Origin: Funneliformis mosseae
Taxonomy: Eukaryota; Glomeromycota; Glomeromycetes; Glomerales; Glomeraceae
NCBI GenBank assembly: GCA_910592005.1
Contig: CAJVPP010001776.1
Location: 1 to 17,947, forward strand
Direction: 5' to 3'
Length of the DNA: 17,947 nucleotides
Part shown: positions 1-8,172 of the stretch, piece after piece
How positions within the stretch are numbered: the first letter of the stretch is position 1
Layout of the letters: each line of letters begins with the position of its first letter
Translations under genes and position numbers: made by a program
Notes under the pieces: generated by a model
The model's database searches: none
What the model was told of the DNA's origin: nothing
Seen by the model: the letters and a program-made list of their open reading frames with translations, nothing else

Positions 1-416
1 CAACTTATATAAATAAAAGTAATAAAAAGTTTGTTTCTAATCCTTCTATTTATAATATCAGAAAAAACTTAATTATAAACAAAAATATATCTATATTAAA
101 TCATTTATTAATTCAACTTATATAAATAAAAGTAATAAAAAGTTTGTTTCTAATCCTTCTATTTATAATATCAGAAAAAACTTAATTATAAACAAAAATA
201 TATCTATATTAAATCATTTATTAATTCAACTTATATAAATAAAAGTAATAAAAAGTTTGTTTCTAATCCTTCTATTTATAATATCAGAAAAAACTTAATT
301 ATAAACAAAAATATATCTATATTAAATCATTTATTAATTCAACTTATATAAATAAAAGTAATAAAAAGTTTGTTTCTAATCCTTCTATTTATAATATCAG
401 AAAAAACTTAATTATA
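1..416. repeat. 113-bp tandem repeat, about 3.7 copies
   Basis: Units begin at 1, 114, 227 and 340 (each with CAACTTATAT) and appear identical by eye. The last copy breaks off at about 416, where AATTATAAAC is replaced by AATTATATATG. The array enters from the left edge, so its full size is unknown. The period is not a multiple of three, so the array cannot encode a repeated peptide in one frame. Each unit does hold a plus-strand open stretch of about 37 codons. The near-perfect identity points to recent expansion or homogenisation, or to an assembly artefact. Confidence 0.95.
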
Positions 417-462
417 TATGCAAAATAATTGAAAAAAACATACAATATTTTTTTTTAATTTA

Positions 463-549
463 TTAAGAAATCCACATAAAGGATATAATATAATTTGTAA
501 AGAAAATAATGTTATTCAAAATTTAGAATCATTAATAAAATCTAGATAA
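463..549 (+). CDS. possible terminal exon of an unknown plus-strand gene
   Basis: A plus-strand frame reads about 27 residues (RNPHKGYNIICKENN near its start) to a TAA at 547-549. It is preceded by a pyrimidine-rich stretch and an AAG (465-467) that could be a splice acceptor. If real, it is the last exon of a gene entering from the left, and its 3' end would face the UTP6 3' end. I do not recognise the peptide. It is short enough to be chance, and no upstream exon can be shown because the 113-bp repeat array fills the space. Confidence 0.2.
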   Translation, partial: LRNPHKGYNIICKENNVIQNLESLIKSR

Positions 550-831
550 AATTTTTATTACTTGTAATTGTTCATAAGTACTATATAAATATTGTATATA
601 TATTGGTAAGGTCAAATAGCCAAGTGTCAACCCTGCATTAAAGTTCGAGTTAAATTTTGAGTTAGTGTTGGAATTAAATTAGAGCATAAATTGCAGTTTT
701 TTTTTACGGGATGGTGATTAGTAAAATTCAATATATTACAAAGACTTATTTAACCATTTAAATTATTAGATATTGTAAACAAATCAACAGCAAAAAAAGA
801 TAAGCATTTAAATTTAAAGGTTGATAAAAAA
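550..831. other. intergenic spacer downstream of UTP6
   Basis: No gene is visible here. A stretch at about 603-720 is less AT-biased than its surroundings, with imperfect direct repeats around GAGTTAAATT and TGGAATTAAATT. It could be an old element end but has no convincing terminal repeat. On the minus strand, a TAAG at 745-748 could be the acceptor of an alternative last UTP6 intron. Confidence 0.5.
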
Positions 832-3562
832 TTAACCTATTTTTTTATAATAATTACTTACTTTTTGACGATTATTAAATTGATGCATCATTTGCCGATA
901 TCTAGCTTCAAATGATTCGGGGTCTTTTATAGATTTCATAGCTTTCCAATAAATATTATTGGCTTCTGTAACTTCTTCTTTATTTAAATAAAATTGTATA
1001 AAGTTTAACCATAAATCTATATAATATAAAAAGTTAATATTATTTGATATTACAATGTTGTTAACGTATAAAATCAAGATGATGCAAACGAACCAATTGG
1101 AGCTTTCTCAAATCCACAAGCTTGTTCATAAAGCCAAATTAAATGAGCTTTAGAATTGGATGTAGAGGTTGATGAGCCTTCTAAATATTCTTGTTCAATT
1201 TCAATACATGTTTGATAAAATTTTAGAGTTGGCAAAGTTTTATTGAATAAACTAAAAGAGTTTTTTTTGAAATTAGAATTTGATATATTAATATACAGTC
1301 TAAGTTTTAAGAAAAAGTACCTCATATAAACTTTGCGAGCCTTTTCTAATCCTCCTTTCTCTACGGCCCATTTCAAATATTTCGTCGTAATTTGATCTTT
1401 AACTTCGTTAGGTTGATAATCGTTATCATCTTTACTATTATGAGTACTATGTAATAACGAAGATATTTTAGAAATCGAATTCTATAACATAATAAAATTA
1501 AATTAGCAAATTCCAATTGTTAAAAAATATTTATTTAGAAATACAAATACGTTATTTACAAACCAATAACAAATTTTCTAATTCCATATCTTTTAAATCA
1601 CCACACTTAAATATCCAAGAAAGATAAGAAACCCATAGTAATAAAGAGGCAGGATTTAATTTTAATGATAATTTATATAATTCTTCAATTGATTCTCTTT
1701 CTTCATTAGAATCAAAATAACTAATAACATTAATTCTTTTTTCCCATAGTTTTGAATTGTTGGGCCAAGTATCTGTAGCTTTCTTCAATAATCCTTTAAT
1801 TTTCTCATATTTTACATCATCTTTTTCTAAAATCCAATTTATCCAATCTAAATACATTGATGATGATGCTAAATTGGATCTTGCAGCATTTTTATAAGTT
1901 ATAGATAATTTTTTATTTAAAAAAGAAACCTAAAATTTTTAAAATAAATACAAATATATTAGTCATAATTCTTGTATGTAAAAGAAGTTTTATATCATGA
2001 CTTACCAGATTGGGTTCAGAAACCATATGTAAATATTTTAATAGAAATTGCGAATACATATACCACATTTCATAATTAGGAAATTTCTTTTGTTATATAA
2101 AAAAATTAATATCTTAATCAAGTAATTATGTTTCATCTGCGAATGAATAAAATATAATCCAACCTCAATACATTCTTGAAATTCATCAATACTATGCTTA
2201 ATTGCATTTATGAATTCGGTGCTTTGCACATCAGAAATATTATCTACATGTCTTTCAATAACATATGATAAAGCTTCTGGATTACTTTTAAAGTCTTTTC
2301 GTATACTATAACATAAGAAGTTATTAATAATCATTTATGTAAATTTAAACTAAATTATCGTATAAGCGTACCTTTCATAAATTTCTTCTTGAACCACCTT
2401 TATATCAGAGAATTCTCGGCAAACATTAACAAACTCTTTTCGAAAAGACAAATCATTAGGAATAGCTTTAATAGCATTAAAATAAACAACTTTAGAAAGT
2501 TCTCCCCGAAACAATAAATTATCATCATCTAAATTAATTTCTTGTACACGATCTATTCCTTCTAGATCTAATTCCTTTGCTTTTAAAAGATCATCATCTG
2601 CTATCTTGATAAAATTTTGAGAATCTTCGTAGTCGTTAAATTCTTCATCTTTATTGTTGGAAATTCCTAAAATCCTTCTACGAGCTTTTATTTTTTCGAC
2701 GTATATTAATTCAAGTTTGAAATACTGATGCCATAATTGATGAGAATCGCAATTTAATCGAAGACCACGTTGTAAAAACACTTAATTAATAAATATTATT
2801 ATTTAATATCGATTAGTAATTAATTTAAAAGTATCACGTGATAAATCCGAATTTACCTCTAGCAGACATTATATTAGCATTAACTTCATACTCATATTTC
2901 GATGCCATTATCCAAAATATTGGTTTAGTTGGAAGCAATTGTAGAACACTATAAAATAACCCAATATTGAAATGAAATATTCCCTTTAAGATACAAAATT
3001 TAAATAGAATCGATTTTACCTCCCAAAGATCTTACCAAGCATCTTATCATCCCCTTCGTTTTTAGCAAAATCAATATATTGTAGCCATAGTTTAATATCA
3101 CCTTTAAATTTAGTTACCGCCCTGTCAAAAATAAAATATATTCTTCGTTTGATTGAATAATCAGATATTGTGACTTTTCTCTTGACACCTATTATTTATT
3201 CATTATAATTAATGTTATTATAATTACAATTAAATTAATGCATCAAAGATAGTACTTACATAATCGCTCTTTTCTTTTTTTTCTTAATATATCTAAATTC
3301 ATTTCATACTCTATATATTTTAAAAAATCGATGACTCGTGCTGGTCTTCTTTTAAGTGCATATTCAAATGCTGTTCGTTTCTTTATAACCGACTTTATTT
3401 CTTCCTAAAAAAAAAAAAAATTTAATCAGTGTGTATATTTGTTTTTAAACATTAACAAATCAGTAGAGAATTTTAACCGACTTTTGTGAATATTTCTTTA
3501 CGTTCCAAGTCCTCAAGCTCAGGGACCATTTGTTCAAGGTAATATTGCACCTTCTCCGCCAT
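832..3562 (-). CDS. UTP6: U3 snoRNA-associated protein 6 (SSU processome UTP-B subunit), 11 exons
   Basis: The assembled exons, in minus-strand order, are 3562-3482 (or 3478), 3404 (or 3400)-3260, 3188-3020, 2948-2857, 2780-2372, 2305-2164, 2086-2006, 1929-1564, 1481-1321, 1251-1094 and 1016-832. They total 1,989 nt, or about 662 residues plus TAA. All introns are GT-AG and 66-82 nt. The start (MAEKVQYYLEQMVPELEDLE) and the following EIKSVIKKRTAFEYALKRR match the conserved N-terminal domain of UTP6. HAT (half-TPR) type repeats follow, e.g. KGDIKLWLQYIDFAKNEG and TKPIFWIMASKYEYE, and the end has NIYWKAMKS. In known species UTP6 sits in the nucleolar UTP-B complex with PWP2, UTP12, UTP13, UTP18 and UTP21, and is needed for early pre-18S cleavage. 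An acidic insert lies near residues 204-254. The protein is somewhat longer than the human one (about 600 residues). The gene looks intact. Confidence 0.93.
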
Positions 3563-3730
3563 TTTTTTTTTTAGAGAAAAATGTGAACTGATAATCAATT
3601 TGATAATTTATCAAAAAAAAAAAAAATTTGCGGCGATTTTCATTGGTTTGATTAACTAATTTGTAACAAAAAATTTTGATGAGCTAATAAACGAATTTTT
3701 CTGGTTGGATCAATTCCAACATTTGATTCT
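3563..3730 (-). promoter_or_regulatory. UTP6 5' flank with candidate CCAAT box
   Basis: Immediately upstream of the UTP6 ATG lie A/T homopolymer runs (3562-3572 and about 3613-3626). An ATTGG at 3642-3646 reads CCAAT on the gene strand, about 80 nt before the start codon. CCAAT boxes at this distance are common in fungal housekeeping promoters and bind the HAP/NF-Y complex. No clear TATA box was singled out, because TATA-like sequence is everywhere in this composition. Confidence 0.35.
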
Positions 3731-4171
3731 TTATTATATGTATTGATAAATAAATACGAATACTATTCTCAAGTATAATGCGGGATTTCCCAAGAAAAAA
3801 GTTCGACAAACTTGCAATTCACTATAGAACGCAGTATTTAATTGACTGTGGGATATTAAAGATGAAATTAAAATTTGATCTAAATTATCTGTCAGCAAGA
3901 AATAACGAGAACATTTTTACAATAACATTAAACCAACTTTTTAACGACTAGGTATTATTTAGATGACTTTTGGAAAGTTACTAGACTTTTATGAAACATA
4001 GTGATATGGCCATTTGGCTTTCATATTGTATGGATAACGAGTCAAAAAAAAAAATTCAAAATACGACCGACTATAAAGAAAAAAAATACAGATTATTTAT
4101 TTGATAAAGAATAAATAATAATTTAAACATCAATTTTGATAAATGAACCTTTTTTTTTTTTTTGAAAGAGG
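3731..4171. other. intergenic region with one doubtful small ORF
   Basis: No convincing gene. A 57-codon plus-strand frame starts with ATG at 3778 and stops with TAG at 3949-3951 (MRDFPRKKFDKLAIHYRTQY near its start). I recognise no family, and its length is compatible with chance. The composition is less extreme than in the transposon zone to the right, so the region looks like ordinary gene-flanking sequence. A/T homopolymers occur at 4047-4056 and 4149-4163. Confidence 0.4.
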
Positions 4172-4179
4172 CTTTTATC
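4172..4179. repeat. target site duplication, left copy (hAT-type MITE)
   Basis: CTTTTATC directly precedes the element and is repeated exactly at 4625-4632 directly after it. Eight base pairs is the duplication length made by hAT-superfamily transposases. Confidence 0.9.
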
Positions 4180-4624
4180 TAGGGATGTTAAAAAGTCCCA
4201 TGGGGACTAGGTCCTAAACAGTCCTACGAAGTCCGGTCCAGTTCAAAGTCCTTTGAACTATAGGACTGCGGTCTTATAGAAAAATAATCGTTCATGTCGA
4301 ACGATTTCTTATCGTTGTTCTTGAACGATTTTTTTTATCATTCAAGTCGAACGATTCCTCATCGTTCTCTTATTTCTTTTATCGTTCAAGTCGAACGATT
4401 ATTTTTCTATAAGACCGCAGTCCAAGGACCGCAAGTCTAATTTCTATAGGACTGAGTCCTAGGACTGCAAGTCCTAATTTCTATAGGACCGCAGTCCTAG
4501 GACTGTAGTCTCAGGACCTGGTCCTAGAATCCAGTCCTAGGACCCAAGTCCTATGAACCGGGTCTTCTTTAGGACTGGGAGTTTCGGGACCGGACTAAGA
4601 CCGGACTGGATTTTAACATCCCTA
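4180..4624. mobile_element. non-autonomous hAT-type MITE, 445 bp, apparently intact
   Basis: The left end TAGGGATGTTAAAA (4180-4193) and right end TTTTAACATCCCTA (4611-4624) are perfect 14-bp inverted repeats, and the outermost bases fit the hAT terminal pattern. The element is flanked by perfect 8-bp duplications. The subterminal regions are packed with GGACT/AGTCC in both orientations, as expected of transposase-binding subterminal repeats. The core holds a large inverted repeat (arms 4263-4305 and 4381-4423) around several ATCGTTC-GAACGAT mini-palindromes. It encodes no protein. Its GC content is clearly higher than the neighbouring decayed elements, and the perfect ends imply a recent insertion. 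It sits about 620 bp upstream of the UTP6 start codon. Confidence 0.92.
4263..4423. repeat. 43-bp inverted repeat in the MITE core
   Basis: Arm 4263-4305 (starting GGACTGCGGTCTTATAG) pairs with arm 4381-4423 (ending CTATAAGACCGCAGTCC). The only mismatches lie in a short stretch around GTTCATGTCG versus TTCAAGTCGA. The 75-nt spacer contains further ATCGTTC and GAACGAT copies, so a transcript or single strand could fold into a long branched hairpin. Confidence 0.9.
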
Positions 4625-4632
4625 CTTTTATC
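4625..4632. repeat. target site duplication, right copy (hAT-type MITE)
   Basis: CTTTTATC, identical to 4172-4179. Confidence 0.9.
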
Positions 4633-5289
4633 TTACAATTTAAAATAAAAACAGTTGGTTCACATATACCGCTCTTCCTATTCGAATTTTTCTTTGTTCT
4701 CACAAGTTTTTAAAATGGAGAATGAATTATTTGGAAACGTTATATTAGAACAAAATACGATCCATCCGTATTACTACTGTAAGAACTTAATTTTTGAGCC
4801 AAATTAGCTAAAATGTTAGAAGTTTCTGAATACCATTTTCTACATCAAATTGGTCAAAAACTACTGATTCAAAATTAACAAATTAAATTTCTGCTGATTC
4901 TTGACAGGACCTGATTACATTAAGATAATCGTATCGTACACTTTTGGGAATAATTCTCCTAAGTAACATAAGTGTAATTATGTACTTTTTTTAACAATGT
5001 GGTACTGTTATAATTTTATTAATTAAAGTCAAATTATACAAATATTGAATTAAATAAACATAATTAAAATAATAGTAAAACAATAAACAAAAACTATAAT
5101 TATTCCTCGTAGTTTTATTTCAAACCTGTTTGAATCGACCAATCACTGAAAATTCCCTCTAACTAACCAAAAGATCTATATTTGATGATTAAATTTTCAA
5201 TAGGAAAATCAAATAAAATTGTCTGTACCTGTTAAAAAATCAAGCTATGTAAAACTATACTGTAATACAGAACCAGTCTAGTCTTTTCA
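4633..5289. other. intergenic region between the MITE and the LINE 3' end
   Basis: No gene is established. A 30-codon plus-strand frame starts with ATG at 4715 (MENELFGNVILEQN) and stops at 4805-4807. It contains GTAAG at 4779-4783, which resembles a splice donor. An ACAG near 4903-4907 could be an acceptor, but joining the two creates an immediate TGA, so a two-exon gene is not supported. The 3' terminus of the LINE remnant probably lies within about 5,000-5,290, with no poly-A tail or terminal repeat that I could identify. Confidence 0.4.
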
Positions 5290-5415
5290 GAAATTAGAGT
5301 TTTTAACAGATGATCTAGGAATAAGTGATCTTTTTAATCTATTACGCGTTTTTTTCATCTTTGCTAAAATTCCTTTAAGTTTTTCTATTTTGTTTATTTT
5401 AGCACATTTAAGAAC

Positions 5416-5679
5416 TCAGATTTCTTCATAAATGAAAGATATAAGAAAGTTGACAGAATAGATTAAGATATCTGTCACATTCAACAGAGAAAATAGTCTT
5501 CTGAGCAGGTGAAAAAATGAAGTTGATATGATTTCTTTTAAAAGAGATACAAAGAAATCTAAATCAATTGAGGGATTAAAAAATTCTAGGATCAGTTGTT
5601 TAATATCTATGTAAGATTTATATCTTTTTTCATTTTTTCCTAATTTAGATATTATATAAGAATTGATGAATTGTTGCAA
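5416..5679 (-). pseudogene. LINE C-terminal region remnant
   Basis: An 87-residue open stretch starting MQQFINSYIISKLGKNEKRY lies on the same strand and downstream of the RNase H domain. The frame continues past a TAG into a Lys-rich tail (KINKIEKLKGILAKMKK) toward 5,330. The position matches the poorly conserved region after RNase H in this LINE group. I cannot name a domain. It is a leftover piece of the polyprotein rather than an independent gene. Confidence 0.5.
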
Positions 5680-6118
5680 AAAAGAAATAATCTTGAGAAT
5701 GATATCAGCTCTATTTAGATAAAATTATAATCTTTGTTTAAAAAGTCACAAGTAATATATTTTCAATTAAAGTAGATATATAGGCGATAAATAGTAAGGT
5801 TAAAAAGAGTTAGTAATTCATTTAATAAGGTTTTAATTTTGAAAGCTTTCTTTTTTTTTACTTAAATAAAGTGGTCGTAATAGTTTCATCACCATTTAAT
5901 TAAATACTTTTATAGTGCTATTCTAGTGGATATTTGAGTTATTGTGATGATCTTAAAAATATAAATTTCTATTTAAGTCTAATCAGAAAGAGAATTGAAG
6001 AGAAACGTTTAAATTCTTCTAAAATTTTTTTAAAGATGATCCTATTGAAATATTATTGAAATTAAGGTGAAGCTGAAGGTCATCAAAAGTGATATAATTT
6101 AGACTAAACGCTGATTTA

Positions 6119-6521
6119 CAATCAACGACTAAAATTATGCGAATATTTTGATGATCGTTATGTGATTACATTTTCAGTTTATATCAAATATAAAAGTACT
6201 TACTCCCAAAACTCGTAGTGTTATTAGTTTTAGTTATAAATGTGAACAGTCAAGTTATACGTCTTTGCGAAACTGGTTTTTTAACATTAACTTCACCACC
6301 ATCTAGTATTAAAGTATTTTCTCTAGAATATTCAAAAAACTGATTGATAGCATGCTATGGCGAATTGCTGCAAATGGAAATAGGATTAATTATTAAATTT
6401 TTTTATAAATAATAAATAAAATATATTTGAATTTATTTTGTTAAAATTTTATTTTTATTATATTATGTATATATAATTTTTTTGATTTTAAAAATGTCCG
6501 CATAATTTTGGTCGTTGACTG
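6119..6521. mobile_element. non-autonomous Tc1/mariner-type element, 403 bp
   Basis: The left end CAATCAACGACTAAAATTAT (6119 on) and the reverse complement of the right end CAGTCAACGACCAAAATTAT (from 6521) form inverted repeats of about 31 bp with four mismatches, all transitions. Both ends are bordered by TA (6117-6118 and 6522-6523), the duplication made by Tc1/mariner transposases, and the CAGT start is typical. The element sits in the LINE just after the RNase H block. Removing it with one TA joins KIADKLAKDCIF to KSAFSLNYITFDD in one frame. The inside has no recognisable transposase. Confidence 0.85.
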
Positions 6522-6811
6522 TAAATATACAATCCTTAGCTAATTTGTCAGCAATTTTATTATAAAAATCTTTTGTATGTCCTTTAATTTTAATAAGTTT
6601 GATAGAGAGTTAGAGGTTTTTGACGATTTAGTAAATCATAATCTACACTATATAATTAGATCTTTTCTCTAGTTCTTATTGTAGTATTATCATTAATAAT
6701 AAAATTGTTAAAGCCATCGATTATGACTTAGCTATCTAAAAAATAGATATAATGGTATTTAAGAGATAAATAATAATAGCTATAAGGAGAACGATGAGTT
6801 TTGCTTTTATT

Positions 6812-6819
6812 AATAATAG
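6812..6819. repeat. probable target duplication, left copy
   Basis: AATAATAG next to the element end corresponds to GATAATAA at 8165-8172. Six of eight bases match, and both differences are transitions. Confidence 0.6.
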
Positions 6820-8164
6820 TAGTATTTTGCACAGATTCAGATCAATTGAATTTAATCTGTTAGATCTGAATTTAATTTTTTTAAAACTGAAAAGTTTTTT
6901 TTCAATGAAAAGAAATGAATTTTTAGACTTCTTTTAAAACTGAAAAGTTTCTTTTATTAAAAAGAAACGAATTTTCAGATTTCTTTTAAAGCTGAAAAGT
7001 TCTTTCATTAAAAAAAAACAAATTTTCAGATCTTTTTTAAAGTCAAAAAGTTTTTTTTATTGAAAAGAAACAAATTTTTAGATTCCTTTAGAGCTAAAAA
7101 GTTTCTTTCATTGAGAGGAAATGAATTTTCAGATTTTTTTTAAAACTGAAAAGTTTCTTTTATTAAAAAGCAATGAATTTTCAGATTTCTTTTAAAACTA
7201 AAAAGTTTCTTTCATTAAAAGGAACAAATTTTCAAATCTCTTTTAGAGCTGAAAATTTGATTCCTTTCATTAAAAAGGAATAAATTTTTAGACCTCTTTT
7301 AGAGCTAAAAAGTTCTTTTATTGAAAAGTAATGAATTTTTAGACCTCTTTTAGAGTTGAAAATTTGTTTCCTTACATTGAAAAAGAACGAATTTTAAGAC
7401 CTTTTTTAGAGCTAAAAATTTGATTTTTTTTATTGAAAGAGATGAATTTTTAGATCACTTTAGAGCCAAAAAGTTCCTTTTATTGAAAAGAAATGAATTT
7501 TTAGATCTTTTTTAGAGTTGAAAAGTTCTTTTCATTGAAAAGTAATGAATTTTTAAAACTCTTTTAAAACTGATAATTTGTTTTCTTTTATTGAAAAGGA
7601 ACAAATTTTTAGACTTTTTTAGAGCTGAAAAGTTTTTTTTATTGAAAAGAGTGAATTTTTAAACTCTTTTAAAGCTAAAAATTTGTTTTTTTTTATTGAA
7701 AAGAAACGAATTTTCAGATTTCTTTTAGAATTAAAAAGCTTCTTTATTAAAAAGAAATGATTTTTCAAAACTTTTTTAAAGCTAAAAAGGTTCCTTTTAT
7801 TAAAAAGAAATAAATTTTTAAAATTTTTTTAGAACTATAAAGGTTTCTTACATTGAAAAAAAATAACTTTTTAAAACTCTTTTAGAACCAAAAAGATTCT
7901 TTTTATTGAAAAGAAACATTTTCAGATTTCTTTTAGAACTGAAAATTCATTTTTTCAATAAAACTTTTAGATTCAGATTAGATCAGATTTGGATTTAAAC
8001 TGATTTGTCAGATTCAGTTTTAAGATTCAATCTGTTAAATTCAGATCAGATCTAAATTTTAACAGATTAGTTAGATTCAGATCAGATTCAAATCCTGAAA
8101 AATAAAAATCAAATCAGATTAAATTTGGATAAAATCCAATCTGATTCAATTTTATGGAATACTA
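6820..8164. mobile_element. hAT-like non-autonomous element, 1,345 bp, with palindromic satellite core
   Basis: The element begins TAGTATT (6820) and ends AATACTA (8158-8164), a short inverted repeat compatible with decayed hAT ends. It is flanked by probable 8-bp duplications. Subterminal zones (about 6830-6880 and 7965-8155) are rich in CAGATTCAGATC-like motifs in both orientations. The middle is a tandem array of palindromes (6883-7960). It interrupts the LINE RNase H. Taking it out with one duplication copy gives TNLLLSIKAKL across the join in one frame, matching the usual Ser/Thr-Lys-Ala-Glu-Leu region of the domain. This supports the borders. It encodes no protein. Confidence 0.75.
6883..7960. 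repeat. about 20 diverged ~53-bp tandem units, each an imperfect hairpin
   Basis: Units recur every 42-61 bp, marked by GAATTTTTAGATCTC-like boxes (near 6915, 6970, 7020, 7072, 7122, 7171 and on to about 7918). Each unit contains a palindrome of the form GTTTCTTTT-ATTG-AAAAGAAAC. In the best units, for example about 7566-7604, the arms extend to AAATTTGTT / AACAAATTT. Units differ mostly by single changes and small indels, so the array is old. There is no spacer uniqueness and no CRISPR character. Confidence 0.9.
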
Positions 8165-8172
8165 GATAATAA
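8165..8172. repeat. probable target duplication, right copy
   Basis: GATAATAA, partner of AATAATAG at 6812-6819. Confidence 0.6.

Noticed and set aside
1..416. A CRISPR-like array.
   Set aside because: The 113-bp units are contiguous and identical with no unique spacers, and the host is eukaryotic.
600..720. A tRNA gene, because of a TTCGA-like loop near 645.
   Set aside because: No acceptor stem, anticodon arm or matching T-arm can be drawn around it.
832..3562. The HAT-repeat gene as PRP39 or another splicing HAT protein.
   Set aside because: The N-terminal start (about 60 residues, ending in the KKRTAFEYALKRR block) and the C-terminal NIYWKAMKS are specific to UTP6, and the length fits UTP6.
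3778..3951. A 57-codon plus-strand ORF as a gene.
   Set aside because: No recognisable family, no splice or start context support, and a length expected by chance.
6119..6521. A protein-coding fragment inside the Tc1-type element (both strands show short open stretches).
   Set aside because: No transposase motif (DDE/D) is recognisable and the frames are too short.
6883..7960. A coding repeat or CRISPR array.
   Set aside because: Units vary in length (42-61 bp), break frame constantly, and have no constant repeat plus variable spacer pattern.
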